A stretch of 64,000 nt of DNA from Sva-07 sp963828415 (GTDB lineage: Bacteria > Actinomycetota > Acidimicrobiia > Acidimicrobiales > Ilumatobacteraceae), in NCBI GenBank assembly GCA_963828415.1, contig CAWHEI010000004.1, forward strand, positions 1-64,000. Reading direction: 5' to 3'. Shown here in pieces: positions 43,837-51,766 of the stretch. The position numbers and the translations under genes are program-made. The notes beneath the pieces were generated by a model that saw only the letters and a list, made by a program, of their open reading frames with translations, searched no databases and was not told where the DNA came from. Each line of letters begins with the position of its first letter. Position 1 is the stretch's first letter.

Positions 43837-44547
43837 TCAGTGACGGCGGGCGACCCCCAAGGCTCCGGCTCCGAGCATCAGCATGCCGAGCGCCGTCAAC
43901 GCAATCGCCGTTGTCTCACCGCTCGGCCCGGTCACGGGCATCGTGCCGGTGCTGGCGCCACTCGATCCACTGTCGGTGCCACCAGCGGCCGGTGGCAGGG
44001 CATCCTGATCGACGGGCGTCGTCGTGGTCGCGCTGGGAGCGATCGTCGTCGTGGCCGCGCCGGGAGCGGTCGTCGTAACGCCGGGCTCCGTGGTCGTGGT
44101 GTCGCCCGGAACCGTGGTCGTGGTCGGAGCACTGTACGACGCGGGGATCGTGCAGGTCACGCTGCCATTGCCGGTGACCGTGAAGTCAGGCTGGCCAGGG
44201 CCGTTGCCCGGCGGAGTGGAGATGCACGAGATGGCCCCGATCGTGTAGTCGGCGCTTGCCGACGCCGCGATGTTCCACGCTCCCGAATCAATGGGGTCGA
44301 TGGTCTCGGACCCCGAGCCGGTCAGCACGGTGGGGTTGCTGCCATCGGTCGTGTTCCGTGTGACGACCCAACTGATCGCTGCCGGGTCACCTCCCGGATC
44401 GCCCGTCAGGTTCACCACGACGGTCAACGTTCCCGGGTTGCCACTTCCGCCGTTGTCCTGCGCCGACACGACGGACGGCAATGCTGAAATTCCGAAGGCG
44501 GCGACCGCGACCGCGGCACCTCTGGCAAGTGTTCGAAGGTTGAACAT
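43837..44547 (-). CDS. Secreted Thr-rich protein with LPxTG-like C terminus
   Basis: The 236-residue protein has a signal peptide ending VVSAQ. A beta-type domain with two Cys follows (AISCISTPP, GSVTCTIPA), then a Thr/Pro-rich stalk. The tail reads GTMPVTGPSGE, then a hydrophobic helix and ARRH. The MPVTG box, helix and basic end resemble a sortase substrate with Met in place of Leu. AGGAGG lies six bases before the ATG. A perfect palindrome sits 15 nt upstream. No sortase is in the window. Confidence 0.7.
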   Translation of the reverse strand: MFNLRTLARGAAVAVAAFGISALPSVVSAQDNGGSGNPGTLTVVVNLTGDPGGDPAAISWVVTRNTTDGSNPTVLTGSGSETIDPIDSGAWNIAASASADYTIGAISCISTPPGNGPGQPDFTVTGNGSVTCTIPASYSAPTTTTVPGDTTTTEPGVTTTAPGAATTTIAPSATTTTPVDQDALPPAAGGTDSGSSGASTGTMPVTGPSGETTAIALTALGMLMLGAGALGVARRH

Positions 44548-44561
44548 GACGACCTCCTGAC

Positions 44562-44581
44562 GTTGATCTCTCAAGATCAAC
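44562..44581 (-). promoter_or_regulatory. Palindrome upstream of the secreted-protein gene
   Basis: GTTGATCT and AGATCAAC form 8-bp perfect arms around CTCA, 15 nt upstream of the ATG at 44547. It may be an operator or a leader hairpin next to the ribosome-binding site. No matching regulator is identified. Confidence 0.45.
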
Positions 44582-44621
44582 GGTACCCCCGCGGGTATCG
44601 ACGGGGAGGGGTCGTTGGTCC

Positions 44622-45209
44622 CTATTCCTCAGGTTGTTCGGCGCTGCTCGGTGCGGCTTGCGCCGGTGGCACCGGCACGAACACATGCTCGCGGTAGTAC
44701 GCCATCTCGCGAATCGACTCGCGGATGTCGTCGAGGGCGCGGTGAGATCCTTGCCCTCTCGGGCGGTCGGCATCGATGCCGGGATACCAGCGCTTGACCA
44801 GTTCCTTCACGCTCGACACGTCGATCGACCGGTAGTGCAGGTGGTTCTCGATGTCGGGCAGGTACGCCGCGAGAAACCGCCGGTCGGTACCGATCGAGTT
44901 GCCGCACAACGGAACGCTCGCCGGTTCGGGTACGTGCTGCTTGATGAACTCCAGTGTCGCCGCGCCGGCGGCCTCGAGGCTGACCGTGGAAGCCTTGATC
45001 TGTTCGAGCAGGCCGGACTTGGTGTGCATGTCGACCACGAACGGGTCCATCCTCGCCAGGACGTCGTCGGGTTGATGGACCACGAGATCGGGTCCCTCGG
45101 CGATGATGGTCAGGTCGTCGTCGGTCACGATCGTCGCGATCTCGACGATCACGTCGGACGTGTGATCCAGTCCGGTCATCTCCAGGTCCATCCACACCAA
45201 CATCGACAT
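44622..45209 (-). CDS. orn: Oligoribonuclease
   Basis: The 195-residue DEDDh exonuclease degrades very short RNAs, including pGpG from cyclic-di-GMP turnover. The acidic residues lie in WMDLEMTGLD, CGNSIGTDRRFLAAY and SHRALDDIRESI, with the catalytic His in GSHRALDD. It ends in an acidic tail. ATG 45209 is preferred over a GTG one codon upstream. Confidence 0.95.
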   Translation of the reverse strand: MSMLVWMDLEMTGLDHTSDVIVEIATIVTDDDLTIIAEGPDLVVHQPDDVLARMDPFVVDMHTKSGLLEQIKASTVSLEAAGAATLEFIKQHVPEPASVPLCGNSIGTDRRFLAAYLPDIENHLHYRSIDVSSVKELVKRWYPGIDADRPRGQGSHRALDDIRESIREMAYYREHVFVPVPPAQAAPSSAEQPEE

Positions 45210-45243
45210 CACTGTACGGCCGAGATGCTGCGATCATGGGACG

Positions 45244-45876
45244 GTGTCCGCCTTCGCCACCCTGCTCGCGCAACCGGGCGTCGAGGAGGTCACCGAGCTG
45301 CGAGGCCGGATCGGGTTCATGGCGTACCACGGCGGCGCGCTCGAAGCGATGACCGATGTGATCGCCCGTCGAGCGGCCACACGCGCCGGCGCATCGTGCT
45401 ACAGCGTGATCCAGCCGGCTGGCATGCGCGACCACCTCCCCTCGATCCAGGTCAACCCCGACGAGTCCGCCGCGCTCGCGAGGTTCGTCGAGCACGTCGA
45501 CATCGTGATCACCGTGCACGGCTACGGCCGCCGAGGGTTGTTCGGGTCGCTGCTGCTCGGCGGCGGCAATCGTCCGTTCGCCGAACACGTGGGTGATGCG
45601 CTCCGCCGAACACTTCCGGCCTATGACATCCGCACCGACATCGACACGATCCCGCAACCGCTGCGTGGGCTCCACCCAGCCAACCCGGTCAACCTTCCTC
45701 GGGACGGCGGCGTGCAGATCGAACTGCCACCACGAGTTCGGGGTTCGAGTCCGTTGTGGTGGGACTGGGAGGGACCGGGCCTCACCCCCCACACGGAGTC
45801 ACTGATCGACGGCTTGGCCGACGCGGCGACGTCATGGCCCGCGGCGGCGCCGGCTGCCGTCGCGTCAGGCCGGTAG
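45244..45876 (+). CDS. Poly-gamma-glutamate hydrolase family protein
   Basis: The 210-residue protein resembles the zinc-dependent poly-gamma-glutamate hydrolases (PF05908). FMAYHGGALEAMTD supplies a His-Glu pair and VITVHGYGRRG a second His. No signal peptide is visible, so it may act in the cytoplasm. GTG 45244 is the first start in frame. Its 3' end overlaps the convergent histidine kinase gene by 12 nt. Confidence 0.8.
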   Translation: MSAFATLLAQPGVEEVTELRGRIGFMAYHGGALEAMTDVIARRAATRAGASCYSVIQPAGMRDHLPSIQVNPDESAALARFVEHVDIVITVHGYGRRGLFGSLLLGGGNRPFAEHVGDALRRTLPAYDIRTDIDTIPQPLRGLHPANPVNLPRDGGVQIELPPRVRGSSPLWWDWEGPGLTPHTESLIDGLADAATSWPAAAPAAVASGR

Positions 45877-46896
45877 GGCGACTTCGACGATGCCGCCCGG
45901 GCCGTCGGCGACGCCGATCGTGCCGCCGTGCGCCGTCACGATGCCCCGGGCGATCGACAAACCGAGGCCGGCGGTGCCGGTGCGGAGGTCGCGCGCTGGA
46001 TCGGCCCGGGTGAACGGCTCGAAGGCGCGATCACGGAAGTCCGGCGGGAAGCCGTCGCCCTGATCGACGACCCGCAACGTCGCGGTTCCCGGACTCGCTG
46101 CGACCTGCACCAGGACCACGGATCCATCGGGAGCGTGCCGGATGGCGTTCTCGAGCAGGTTGCGGATCACCCGGGCGAGCTGCGAACCGTCGGCATCGAC
46201 GGTGACGCGGTGTTCGGCTTCGAGCAGCAGCGCCACGTGGCGGGTCTCAGCAAGGGGGCGCAGGGTCTCCATCGCTTCGTCGGCCAGTTCGGTGAGATCG
46301 AGCCGCGTGCGAGTCATGTCGAAGGTACCGCTCACGATCCGGCTGTGCAGCTGAAGATCGTCGACGAGCGAAGCGAGTGCACGAATCTGCCGTTCCATGC
46401 CAGACAGGTAGGCATCGGGATCGGGGGCCACACCGTCGCGGATCGCCTCGACCGACGCACGCAGCGCGGCGAGCGGCGTGCGCAGGTCGTGCGAGATCGA
46501 CGAGAGCATGACCGCCCGTTCGCGTTCGATGGCGTCGAGACGATCGACCATCGTGTCGAACATCGCGGCCGCCTCGCCCAGTTCGTCGGAGCGGACGACG
46601 CCCGTTCGAGCGCTGAGGTCGCCGTCAGCGACGCGCATGGCCGCGTCGCAGATCTTCGACGCGTCGCGAGCGACGGGACGAGCCATCAGCATCGCCACGA
46701 GTGCCGCGCCGAGCACGGCCGGGATGAGCACCCACATCAGCAATCGCTGATCGTGCTCGTTGATGAACATCGACTGCGCAGCGATGGCGATCATCACCAC
46801 TGCGACGCCGAGCACGGCCAGCATCGCCACCACGAAGCGCACGCCGATGCGATCGAAGGGCCGCATGCGGCGCCGCTGACCGACGGACGTGTTCAC
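45865..46896 (-). CDS. Sensor histidine kinase
   Basis: The 343-residue kinase has two membrane helices (about 15 to 35 and 45 to 65) with almost no outer loop. A HAMP domain follows, then the H-box ISHDLRTPLAALRASVEAI, the N-box NLLENAIRHAP and G-boxes DQGDGFPPD and GTAGLGLSIARGI. With so small an outer loop it may sense within the membrane. The GTG at 46896 overlaps the regulator's stop as GTGA. Confidence 0.92.
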   Translation of the reverse strand: MNTSVGQRRRMRPFDRIGVRFVVAMLAVLGVAVVMIAIAAQSMFINEHDQRLLMWVLIPAVLGAALVAMLMARPVARDASKICDAAMRVADGDLSARTGVVRSDELGEAAAMFDTMVDRLDAIERERAVMLSSISHDLRTPLAALRASVEAIRDGVAPDPDAYLSGMERQIRALASLVDDLQLHSRIVSGTFDMTRTRLDLTELADEAMETLRPLAETRHVALLLEAEHRVTVDADGSQLARVIRNLLENAIRHAPDGSVVLVQVAASPGTATLRVVDQGDGFPPDFRDRAFEPFTRADPARDLRTGTAGLGLSIARGIVTAHGGTIGVADGPGGIVEVALPA

Positions 46897-47576
46897 GGCT
46901 CGAACCGATACCCGACGCCCCACACGGTGGTGATCCAACGCGGCTTCTCGGGGTCGTCTTCGATCTTGTTGCGGATGCGGCGCACGTGCACGGTCACCGT
47001 CGCCGGATCCTGCCACTCGGGCGAGGACTGCCACACCGACTCCAACAGCTGCGCTCTCGAGAACACCTGCCGCGGCGAAGCGGCGAGAAAGGCGAGGACG
47101 TCGAACTCCTTCGGGGTCATCTCGATCAGCCGACCATCGAGTGTGACCTGCCGACTGAGCGGCTCGACCGTGAGCGGTCCGTGGACGATCGGGCCCGGAG
47201 CGGACACCTGGCGACCATTGGTGCGACGCAGGACACCGTTGACCCGTGCCGCGAGTTCCCGCGGCGAGAACGGCTTGACGACGTAATCGTCCGCGCCGAG
47301 TTCGAGGCCGGCCACGCGGTCGGACTCCTCGGCGCGCGCAGTGAGCATGATCACGGGGATGTCACTGGTGGCACGCACCCGCCGCAGCACGTCGAGGCCG
47401 TGGACGCCCGGCAGCATCATGTCGAGGACAACGAGGTCCGGCGGATCGGAGTCGAGCAGTTCCAGCGCGGTCGTTCCGTCGCCGGCTTCGGCGACGTCGT
47501 GACCGTCGCGACGCAGGTAGCCGACCACCACTTCGCGCACGGTCGGCTCGTCGTCGACCACCAGCACCTTCGTCAT
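46893..47576 (-). CDS. OmpR/PhoB-family response regulator
   Basis: The 227-residue protein has a complete receiver: VVDDEPTVRE, phospho-Asp in DLVVLDMMLPG, Lys in YVVKPFSPREL. The winged helix contains FSRAQLLESVW and TVTVHVRRIRNKIE and ends in TTVWGVGYRFEP. It is coupled to the kinase gene that follows. Target genes are unknown; no obvious direct repeat was found nearby. Confidence 0.93.
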   Translation of the reverse strand: MTKVLVVDDEPTVREVVVGYLRRDGHDVAEAGDGTTALELLDSDPPDLVVLDMMLPGVHGLDVLRRVRATSDIPVIMLTARAEESDRVAGLELGADDYVVKPFSPRELAARVNGVLRRTNGRQVSAPGPIVHGPLTVEPLSRQVTLDGRLIEMTPKEFDVLAFLAASPRQVFSRAQLLESVWQSSPEWQDPATVTVHVRRIRNKIEDDPEKPRWITTVWGVGYRFEP

Positions 47577-47650
47577 CGCGACAGCCTCGCCCCTCCATGC
47601 CCCACGTTCAACCCATGCAACCAGCAGTTTCGCATTCGTTCCGGCTCACC

Positions 47651-47713
47651 CCAGCCGGAAATTTGCCTCGTTTGTCGCGCTGAGCGCGCCGAACGAGGCA
47701 AATTTCGGGCTGG
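47651..47713 (-). terminator. Long hairpin downstream of pdxH
   Basis: The 31-nt arms pair at 28 of 31 positions; the left begins CCAGCC and contains GAAATTTGCCTCGTT, mirrored by AACGAGGCAAATTTC. It begins 21 nt after the pdxH stop and probably ends the serS-pdxH transcript. Its A/T-rich centre sets it apart from the other families. Confidence 0.65.
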
Positions 47714-47733
47714 AACGGGTGGCTGGCGGTGCG

Positions 47734-48405
47734 TCAGGGGGCGAGGCGGGTGATCGACCACGGGTCCCCCGGCGACGTCCGGCGATAGCGGAGGCGGTCG
47801 TGGAGACGGCTCGGGCGGCCTTGCCAGAATTCCCACTCGAACGGGATCAGCCGCCAGCCGCCCCAGTGCGCCGGCCGGGGGACGACGGCGTCGGCGAAGC
47901 GTTCGTCGAACGCGATGATCTGCTCCTCGAGCACGGCTCGACCATCGAGTTCCGTGCTCTGCGGCGACGCCCACGCCCCGAGTTGACTCGCCCGCGGTCG
48001 CGACTCGAAGTACGCGTCGCTCTCGGCATCGGACACACGCTCGACGGTGGCTCGGACCCGCACCTGGCGGTGGAGGTCCAGCCACGAGAAGACCGCCGAC
48101 GCGACGGGCGCTGCGTCGAGTTGACGGCTCTTCGCGCTCTCGTAGTTGGTGTAGAAGACGATGCCGCGCTCGTCGGCGGTGCGCACGAGCACGATACGCG
48201 CATCGGGAACACCGTCGACGCCGATCGTGGCCATCGTCATCGCGTTCGGCTCGGCCACCCCGCCCTCGGAAGCATCGTGGTGCCATCGGTGCCATTGCAC
48301 CACGGGGTCCGGGTCGACGTCGCCGACGTCGAGGCCGTCGGTCTCGTACTGGACGCGCCGGCCCCACAGCTCGGCACGCTTGTCGGGGGCGGCCCAGTCG
48401 GTCAT
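47734..48405 (-). CDS. pdxH: Pyridoxamine 5'-phosphate oxidase
   Basis: The 223-residue flavoenzyme oxidises pyridoxamine or pyridoxine phosphate to PLP. It has EPNAMTMATIGVDGVPDARI, RIVLVRTADERGIVFYTNYE, SAKSRQLDAAPVASAVFSW and the C-terminal RPAHWGGWRLIPFEWEFW and RLHDRLRYRR. It lies 4 nt after serS, so the two are co-transcribed. Confidence 0.95.
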   Translation of the reverse strand: MTDWAAPDKRAELWGRRVQYETDGLDVGDVDPDPVVQWHRWHHDASEGGVAEPNAMTMATIGVDGVPDARIVLVRTADERGIVFYTNYESAKSRQLDAAPVASAVFSWLDLHRQVRVRATVERVSDAESDAYFESRPRASQLGAWASPQSTELDGRAVLEEQIIAFDERFADAVVPRPAHWGGWRLIPFEWEFWQGRPSRLHDRLRYRRTSPGDPWSITRLAP

Positions 48406-48409
48406 CGCG

Positions 48410-49738
48410 TCAGTCCGCCTTCGCCGTCGCCTGCAGCGCCTCGATGCGTTCGATGCCTCGCATGTACGGCCGCAGGGCGTCGGGGACGGTCACGGAACCG
48501 TCGGCGTTGCGGTAGTTCTCGATGATCGCCGCCCAGACTCGGGGCACCGCGAGGGCCGAGCCGTTGAGCGTGTGGACGAACTCGGTGCCCTTCAGCGGCT
48601 TGCCATCGGCGTCGTGTCGCTTGAAACGAACGTTGCCGCGGCGGGCCTGATAGTCACTGAACCAGCTGATCGACGACACTTCGAGCCAGGCGTCGGCGCC
48701 TGGGGCGTAGACCTCGATGTCGAAGCTGCGATGGTGACTCTGGCCCATGTCGCCCGTGCAGATCTCGATGATCCGGTACGGCAGTCCAAGCCCGGCGATC
48801 GCCCGTTCGGCCCGTGCAACCATGTCGGTGAGCAACGTCGGCGCCTGCTCCGGCGTCGCAAACGCGAGGATCTCGACCTTGTCGAACTCGTGGGCCCGCA
48901 GCATTCCACGGGTGTCGCGACCAGCAGAACCCGCCTCGCGTCGGTATGAGGCACTGTGGGCCATCACGCGTATCGGGAGTTCGCTGTCGTCGAGGATCTC
49001 GTCGGCATAGATCGACGTGAGGGGCACTTCGGCGGTGGGGATGCACCAGAGATCGTCACGCTCGATCGCGTAGGCATCGTCGGCGAACTTCGGCAACTGA
49101 CCAGTGGCGGTCAGGGTCGCCGTGCTCACCAGTGACGGCGGTCGGACTTCTTCGTGGACGTCGGCGTTGAGGTCGAGACCGTACTGACAGAGCGCTCGCG
49201 CCAGCGTCGCGCCCGCACCGCGTTGCATCGTGAACATCGCGCCGGAGATCTTGACCGCGCGTTCGTTGTCGAGGATGCCGAGCGCCGTGGCGGTCTCCCA
49301 GTGGGGGACCCGGAGGTGCTCGGGTACGTCGTCGAGCAGGCCGACCGGTCCGGTGACGATCGGATTGTCGGAGTCGTCGGCGCCGTCGGGAGCGTCCGGA
49401 TGTGGGAGGTTGGGGAGCCCGAGCAGCAGGTCGCGCAGCGCCGATGCGACCGTGTCGTGCTCGGCCGCAAGCGTTCGTTCCTCGTCGCCGAGTTCGCGGC
49501 TCTCGGCCTGCAACGCCTCGGCGGCGGCGACGTCGCCATTGCGACGGAGCCGACCGACCTCCTTGGAGATGGTGTTGACCCGGGCTCGGATGGCGTCACG
49601 CCGCCCGGTGATGTCGAGCAGGCGGGCGTCGAGTCCGGCAGCTTCGGCGACCTCGTCGAGCAACGACGGGCGACCCCGCCGCGCCAGTGCCGCGTTCACG
49701 CCGGCAAGGTCGGTGCGCAGGAGCCGCTGATCGATCAC
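48410..49738 (-). CDS. serS: Seryl-tRNA synthetase
   Basis: The 442-residue class II synthetase has an N-terminal coiled-coil arm (about 30 to 105) for tRNA-Ser and tRNA-Sec. Motif 2 is in SYRREAGSAGRDTRGMLRAH and motif 3 in LNGSALAVPRVWAAIIENY. It would charge both serine tRNA and, in this organism, probably tRNA-Sec for SelA. The start fits family length. The tight spacing to pdxH suggests a shared transcript. Confidence 0.96.
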   Translation of the reverse strand: MIDQRLLRTDLAGVNAALARRGRPSLLDEVAEAAGLDARLLDITGRRDAIRARVNTISKEVGRLRRNGDVAAAEALQAESRELGDEERTLAAEHDTVASALRDLLLGLPNLPHPDAPDGADDSDNPIVTGPVGLLDDVPEHLRVPHWETATALGILDNERAVKISGAMFTMQRGAGATLARALCQYGLDLNADVHEEVRPPSLVSTATLTATGQLPKFADDAYAIERDDLWCIPTAEVPLTSIYADEILDDSELPIRVMAHSASYRREAGSAGRDTRGMLRAHEFDKVEILAFATPEQAPTLLTDMVARAERAIAGLGLPYRIIEICTGDMGQSHHRSFDIEVYAPGADAWLEVSSISWFSDYQARRGNVRFKRHDADGKPLKGTEFVHTLNGSALAVPRVWAAIIENYRNADGSVTVPDALRPYMRGIERIEALQATAKAD

Positions 49739-49781
49739 GTCAACGAACGCTACCGCTCGACGCTCGACCGGTGTCGATCGG

Positions 49782-50720
49782 TTACGAGGACCGCTCGTCG
49801 CGAGCGGCAGGCACCTTAGCGAACGCCCGCTCGACGTCGGCGGTGGTCAGTGGCCGGCTCGAATCGGTCACGGGATCGCCGGTGAGCTCCGCATCCGGGA
49901 TCGGACGGCGGTAGCTGTCGTCGTTCTCTGCGTGGTAGCCGCCGGCGAAACGCTTGAAGAAGTAGAAGATGATGATCGACCACAGGAAGATCCCACCGCC
50001 GGTCTTCATGATCGCCCCGGCGAGCTGCTGGTCGTGCTGCACCGACATCCCCCACACTCTGACCGGGATGTCGTAGGTCTGGTACACAGCGCCGGACGCA
50101 AAGGTGAGCCAGGCGGCGGGGATGGTGGGCACCATCGACTGCAGGAAGAGATAGATGCACTTGCCGAGCGGGCTGATCTGCAGCTCCGGGAACGGACCGA
50201 CGACCGGCATCCACATCAGCAGCGACGAGAGCACGACGATGAAGTGCAACGAGTAGTGCAGCGGCCCGTTGTCGACGGATGCCGTGACCACACCCGGGAT
50301 GTGGGTGATGATGATCACTGCGTTGAACACAACGGCAGCGATCACCGGCTTGCACATGAACGCGACGCCCCGATAGAGCTTGCCGTTGCCCACGAGCACC
50401 CGAAGCAGCCATTCCGGTGTCGCCATCAGGACCAACGGCGGCAGGAAGTAACTCAGCATCATGTGCTGGAGCATGTGCGCGGAGTACAGGTACTCCTCGC
50501 CGATGTCGTGGAGCGGCCAGTCACTCGCCGCCCACAGCATCGCCATGGCGCCGACGAAGCAGCCGATGTTGAACCGTGTGACGACGGGACGTCCGGGAGC
50601 GACCGCCTTGGGGCCGATCACTCGCACCATGTAGATGTACGCGCCGGTCAGGAACGCAACGAGCACCCAGACTTCCGGGTGCCACTGGTAACGCCAGGGG
50701 TCGAGGACTTGGGCGAGCAT
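49782..50720 (-). CDS. ctaG: Caa3-type oxidase assembly protein CtaG
   Basis: The 312-residue membrane protein belongs to the caa3_CtaG family (PF09678), not the Cox11-type CtaG. It has about seven helices, conserved His in SAHMLQHMMLSYFLPPLVL and THIPGVVT, and LHYSLHFIVVLSSLLMWMPV. It is needed for assembly of caa3 oxidase, probably with copper. It is the last gene of the oxidase operon. Confidence 0.88.
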   Translation of the reverse strand: MLAQVLDPWRYQWHPEVWVLVAFLTGAYIYMVRVIGPKAVAPGRPVVTRFNIGCFVGAMAMLWAASDWPLHDIGEEYLYSAHMLQHMMLSYFLPPLVLMATPEWLLRVLVGNGKLYRGVAFMCKPVIAAVVFNAVIIITHIPGVVTASVDNGPLHYSLHFIVVLSSLLMWMPVVGPFPELQISPLGKCIYLFLQSMVPTIPAAWLTFASGAVYQTYDIPVRVWGMSVQHDQQLAGAIMKTGGGIFLWSIIIFYFFKRFAGGYHAENDDSYRRPIPDAELTGDPVTDSSRPLTTADVERAFAKVPAARDERSS

Positions 50721-50745
50721 GGGGGGCTCCCCTCCGAGGGGTTGG

Positions 50746-51102
50746 TCAGTTGACGAAGAAGTGGAAGGTCATCAGCACCACCGAATACAGCACTACAGCG
50801 CCCGCGAGCCCGATGTAGAAGCCGAACTTGAACAGTGCAGCGTCGTGCTTGAGGTGCATGAAGTAGCTGACGACGACGAAGAACTTGACCGCCATCAGCA
50901 GGAGCAGCAATGGGACCAGGAGTGAATCCGGAACGCTGGAGATCTCGGTGGCGGCCACTTCCATGGCCGTGAGCACCGCCAGGGCGAGCGCGATCAGGAC
51001 GTAGGTCCTGTCGGGGATCGTGTGGCCGTACAGGTCGTCGTGCTCGAGTTGCGAGACGGGACCGGTGGTGTCGGAGGCGTGGGTGTCGTTGTCGATGCTC
51101 AT
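50746..51102 (-). CDS. Cytochrome c oxidase subunit IV
   Basis: The 118-residue protein has three membrane helices, with PLLLLLMAVKFFVVVSYFMH characteristic of prokaryotic COX4 (PF03626). It stabilises the oxidase core. It starts 1 nt after the ctaE stop and is followed by ctaG. Confidence 0.88.
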   Translation of the reverse strand: MSIDNDTHASDTTGPVSQLEHDDLYGHTIPDRTYVLIALALAVLTAMEVAATEISSVPDSLLVPLLLLLMAVKFFVVVSYFMHLKHDAALFKFGFYIGLAGAVVLYSVVLMTFHFFVN

Positions 51103-51103
51103 G

Positions 51104-51766
51104 TCAGGCCGGAATCAGATAGACGAGGGTGAAGATGACGATCCAGACGACGTCGACGAAGTGCCAGTACAGGCCGATCATCTCGACGGTCTCGGCCTTG
51201 TCGCCGGCCACGCGTCCCTTGAGGAGCATCCCGACGAGCGACATCAGCATGATGATGCCGACCGCGACGTGGACGCCGTGGAATCCGGTGAGCGTGTAGA
51301 AGCTCGACGAGAACAGGCTGGTCGTGTAGCCGAGGCCCTCACGGTAGAACACGGTGAACTCGTAGACCTGGCCGGCGAGGAACAGTCCGCCGAGCAGCGC
51401 CGTCACGGTGAGCCAGAGGCGGGTGCCTCGTTCGTCTCTACGCTTGGCAGCCGAGACCGACAGCACCATGGTGAGCGACGACATCAGCAGGACGAAGCTC
51501 GTCGCCGACGTGAAGGGGATGTCCCACAGCTGGTCGGGGCCGATCGCATCGCCCTGGCGGTTGCGGTAGAGCATGTAGGTCGAGATCAGCCCACCGAACA
51601 GCAAACACTCCGACCCGAGGAACAGCCACATGGCCAGCTTCGTATTGGACAGCCCGGTCGTCGTGTGGTGAGCCAACCCGATGTGATCCTGGCCGTCGTC
51701 GTACGCGGCCGGAACGGCGATGTCGGGCTCCGACGTGATCGGCGGTTCGATCGTGGTCTCAGACAT
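51104..51766 (-). CDS. ctaE: Cytochrome c oxidase subunit III
   Basis: The 220-residue subunit has about five membrane helices. Conserved residues are the Glu in LGSECLLFGG, the Glu of VYEFTVFYREG and the GFHGVHVAVG and YWHFVDVVW blocks. It is the short form lacking the first two helices of the mitochondrial protein. Its start overlaps the ctaD stop by 8 nt. Confidence 0.93.
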   Translation of the reverse strand: MSETTIEPPITSEPDIAVPAAYDDGQDHIGLAHHTTTGLSNTKLAMWLFLGSECLLFGGLISTYMLYRNRQGDAIGPDQLWDIPFTSATSFVLLMSSLTMVLSVSAAKRRDERGTRLWLTVTALLGGLFLAGQVYEFTVFYREGLGYTTSLFSSSFYTLTGFHGVHVAVGIIMLMSLVGMLLKGRVAGDKAETVEMIGLYWHFVDVVWIVIFTLVYLIPA

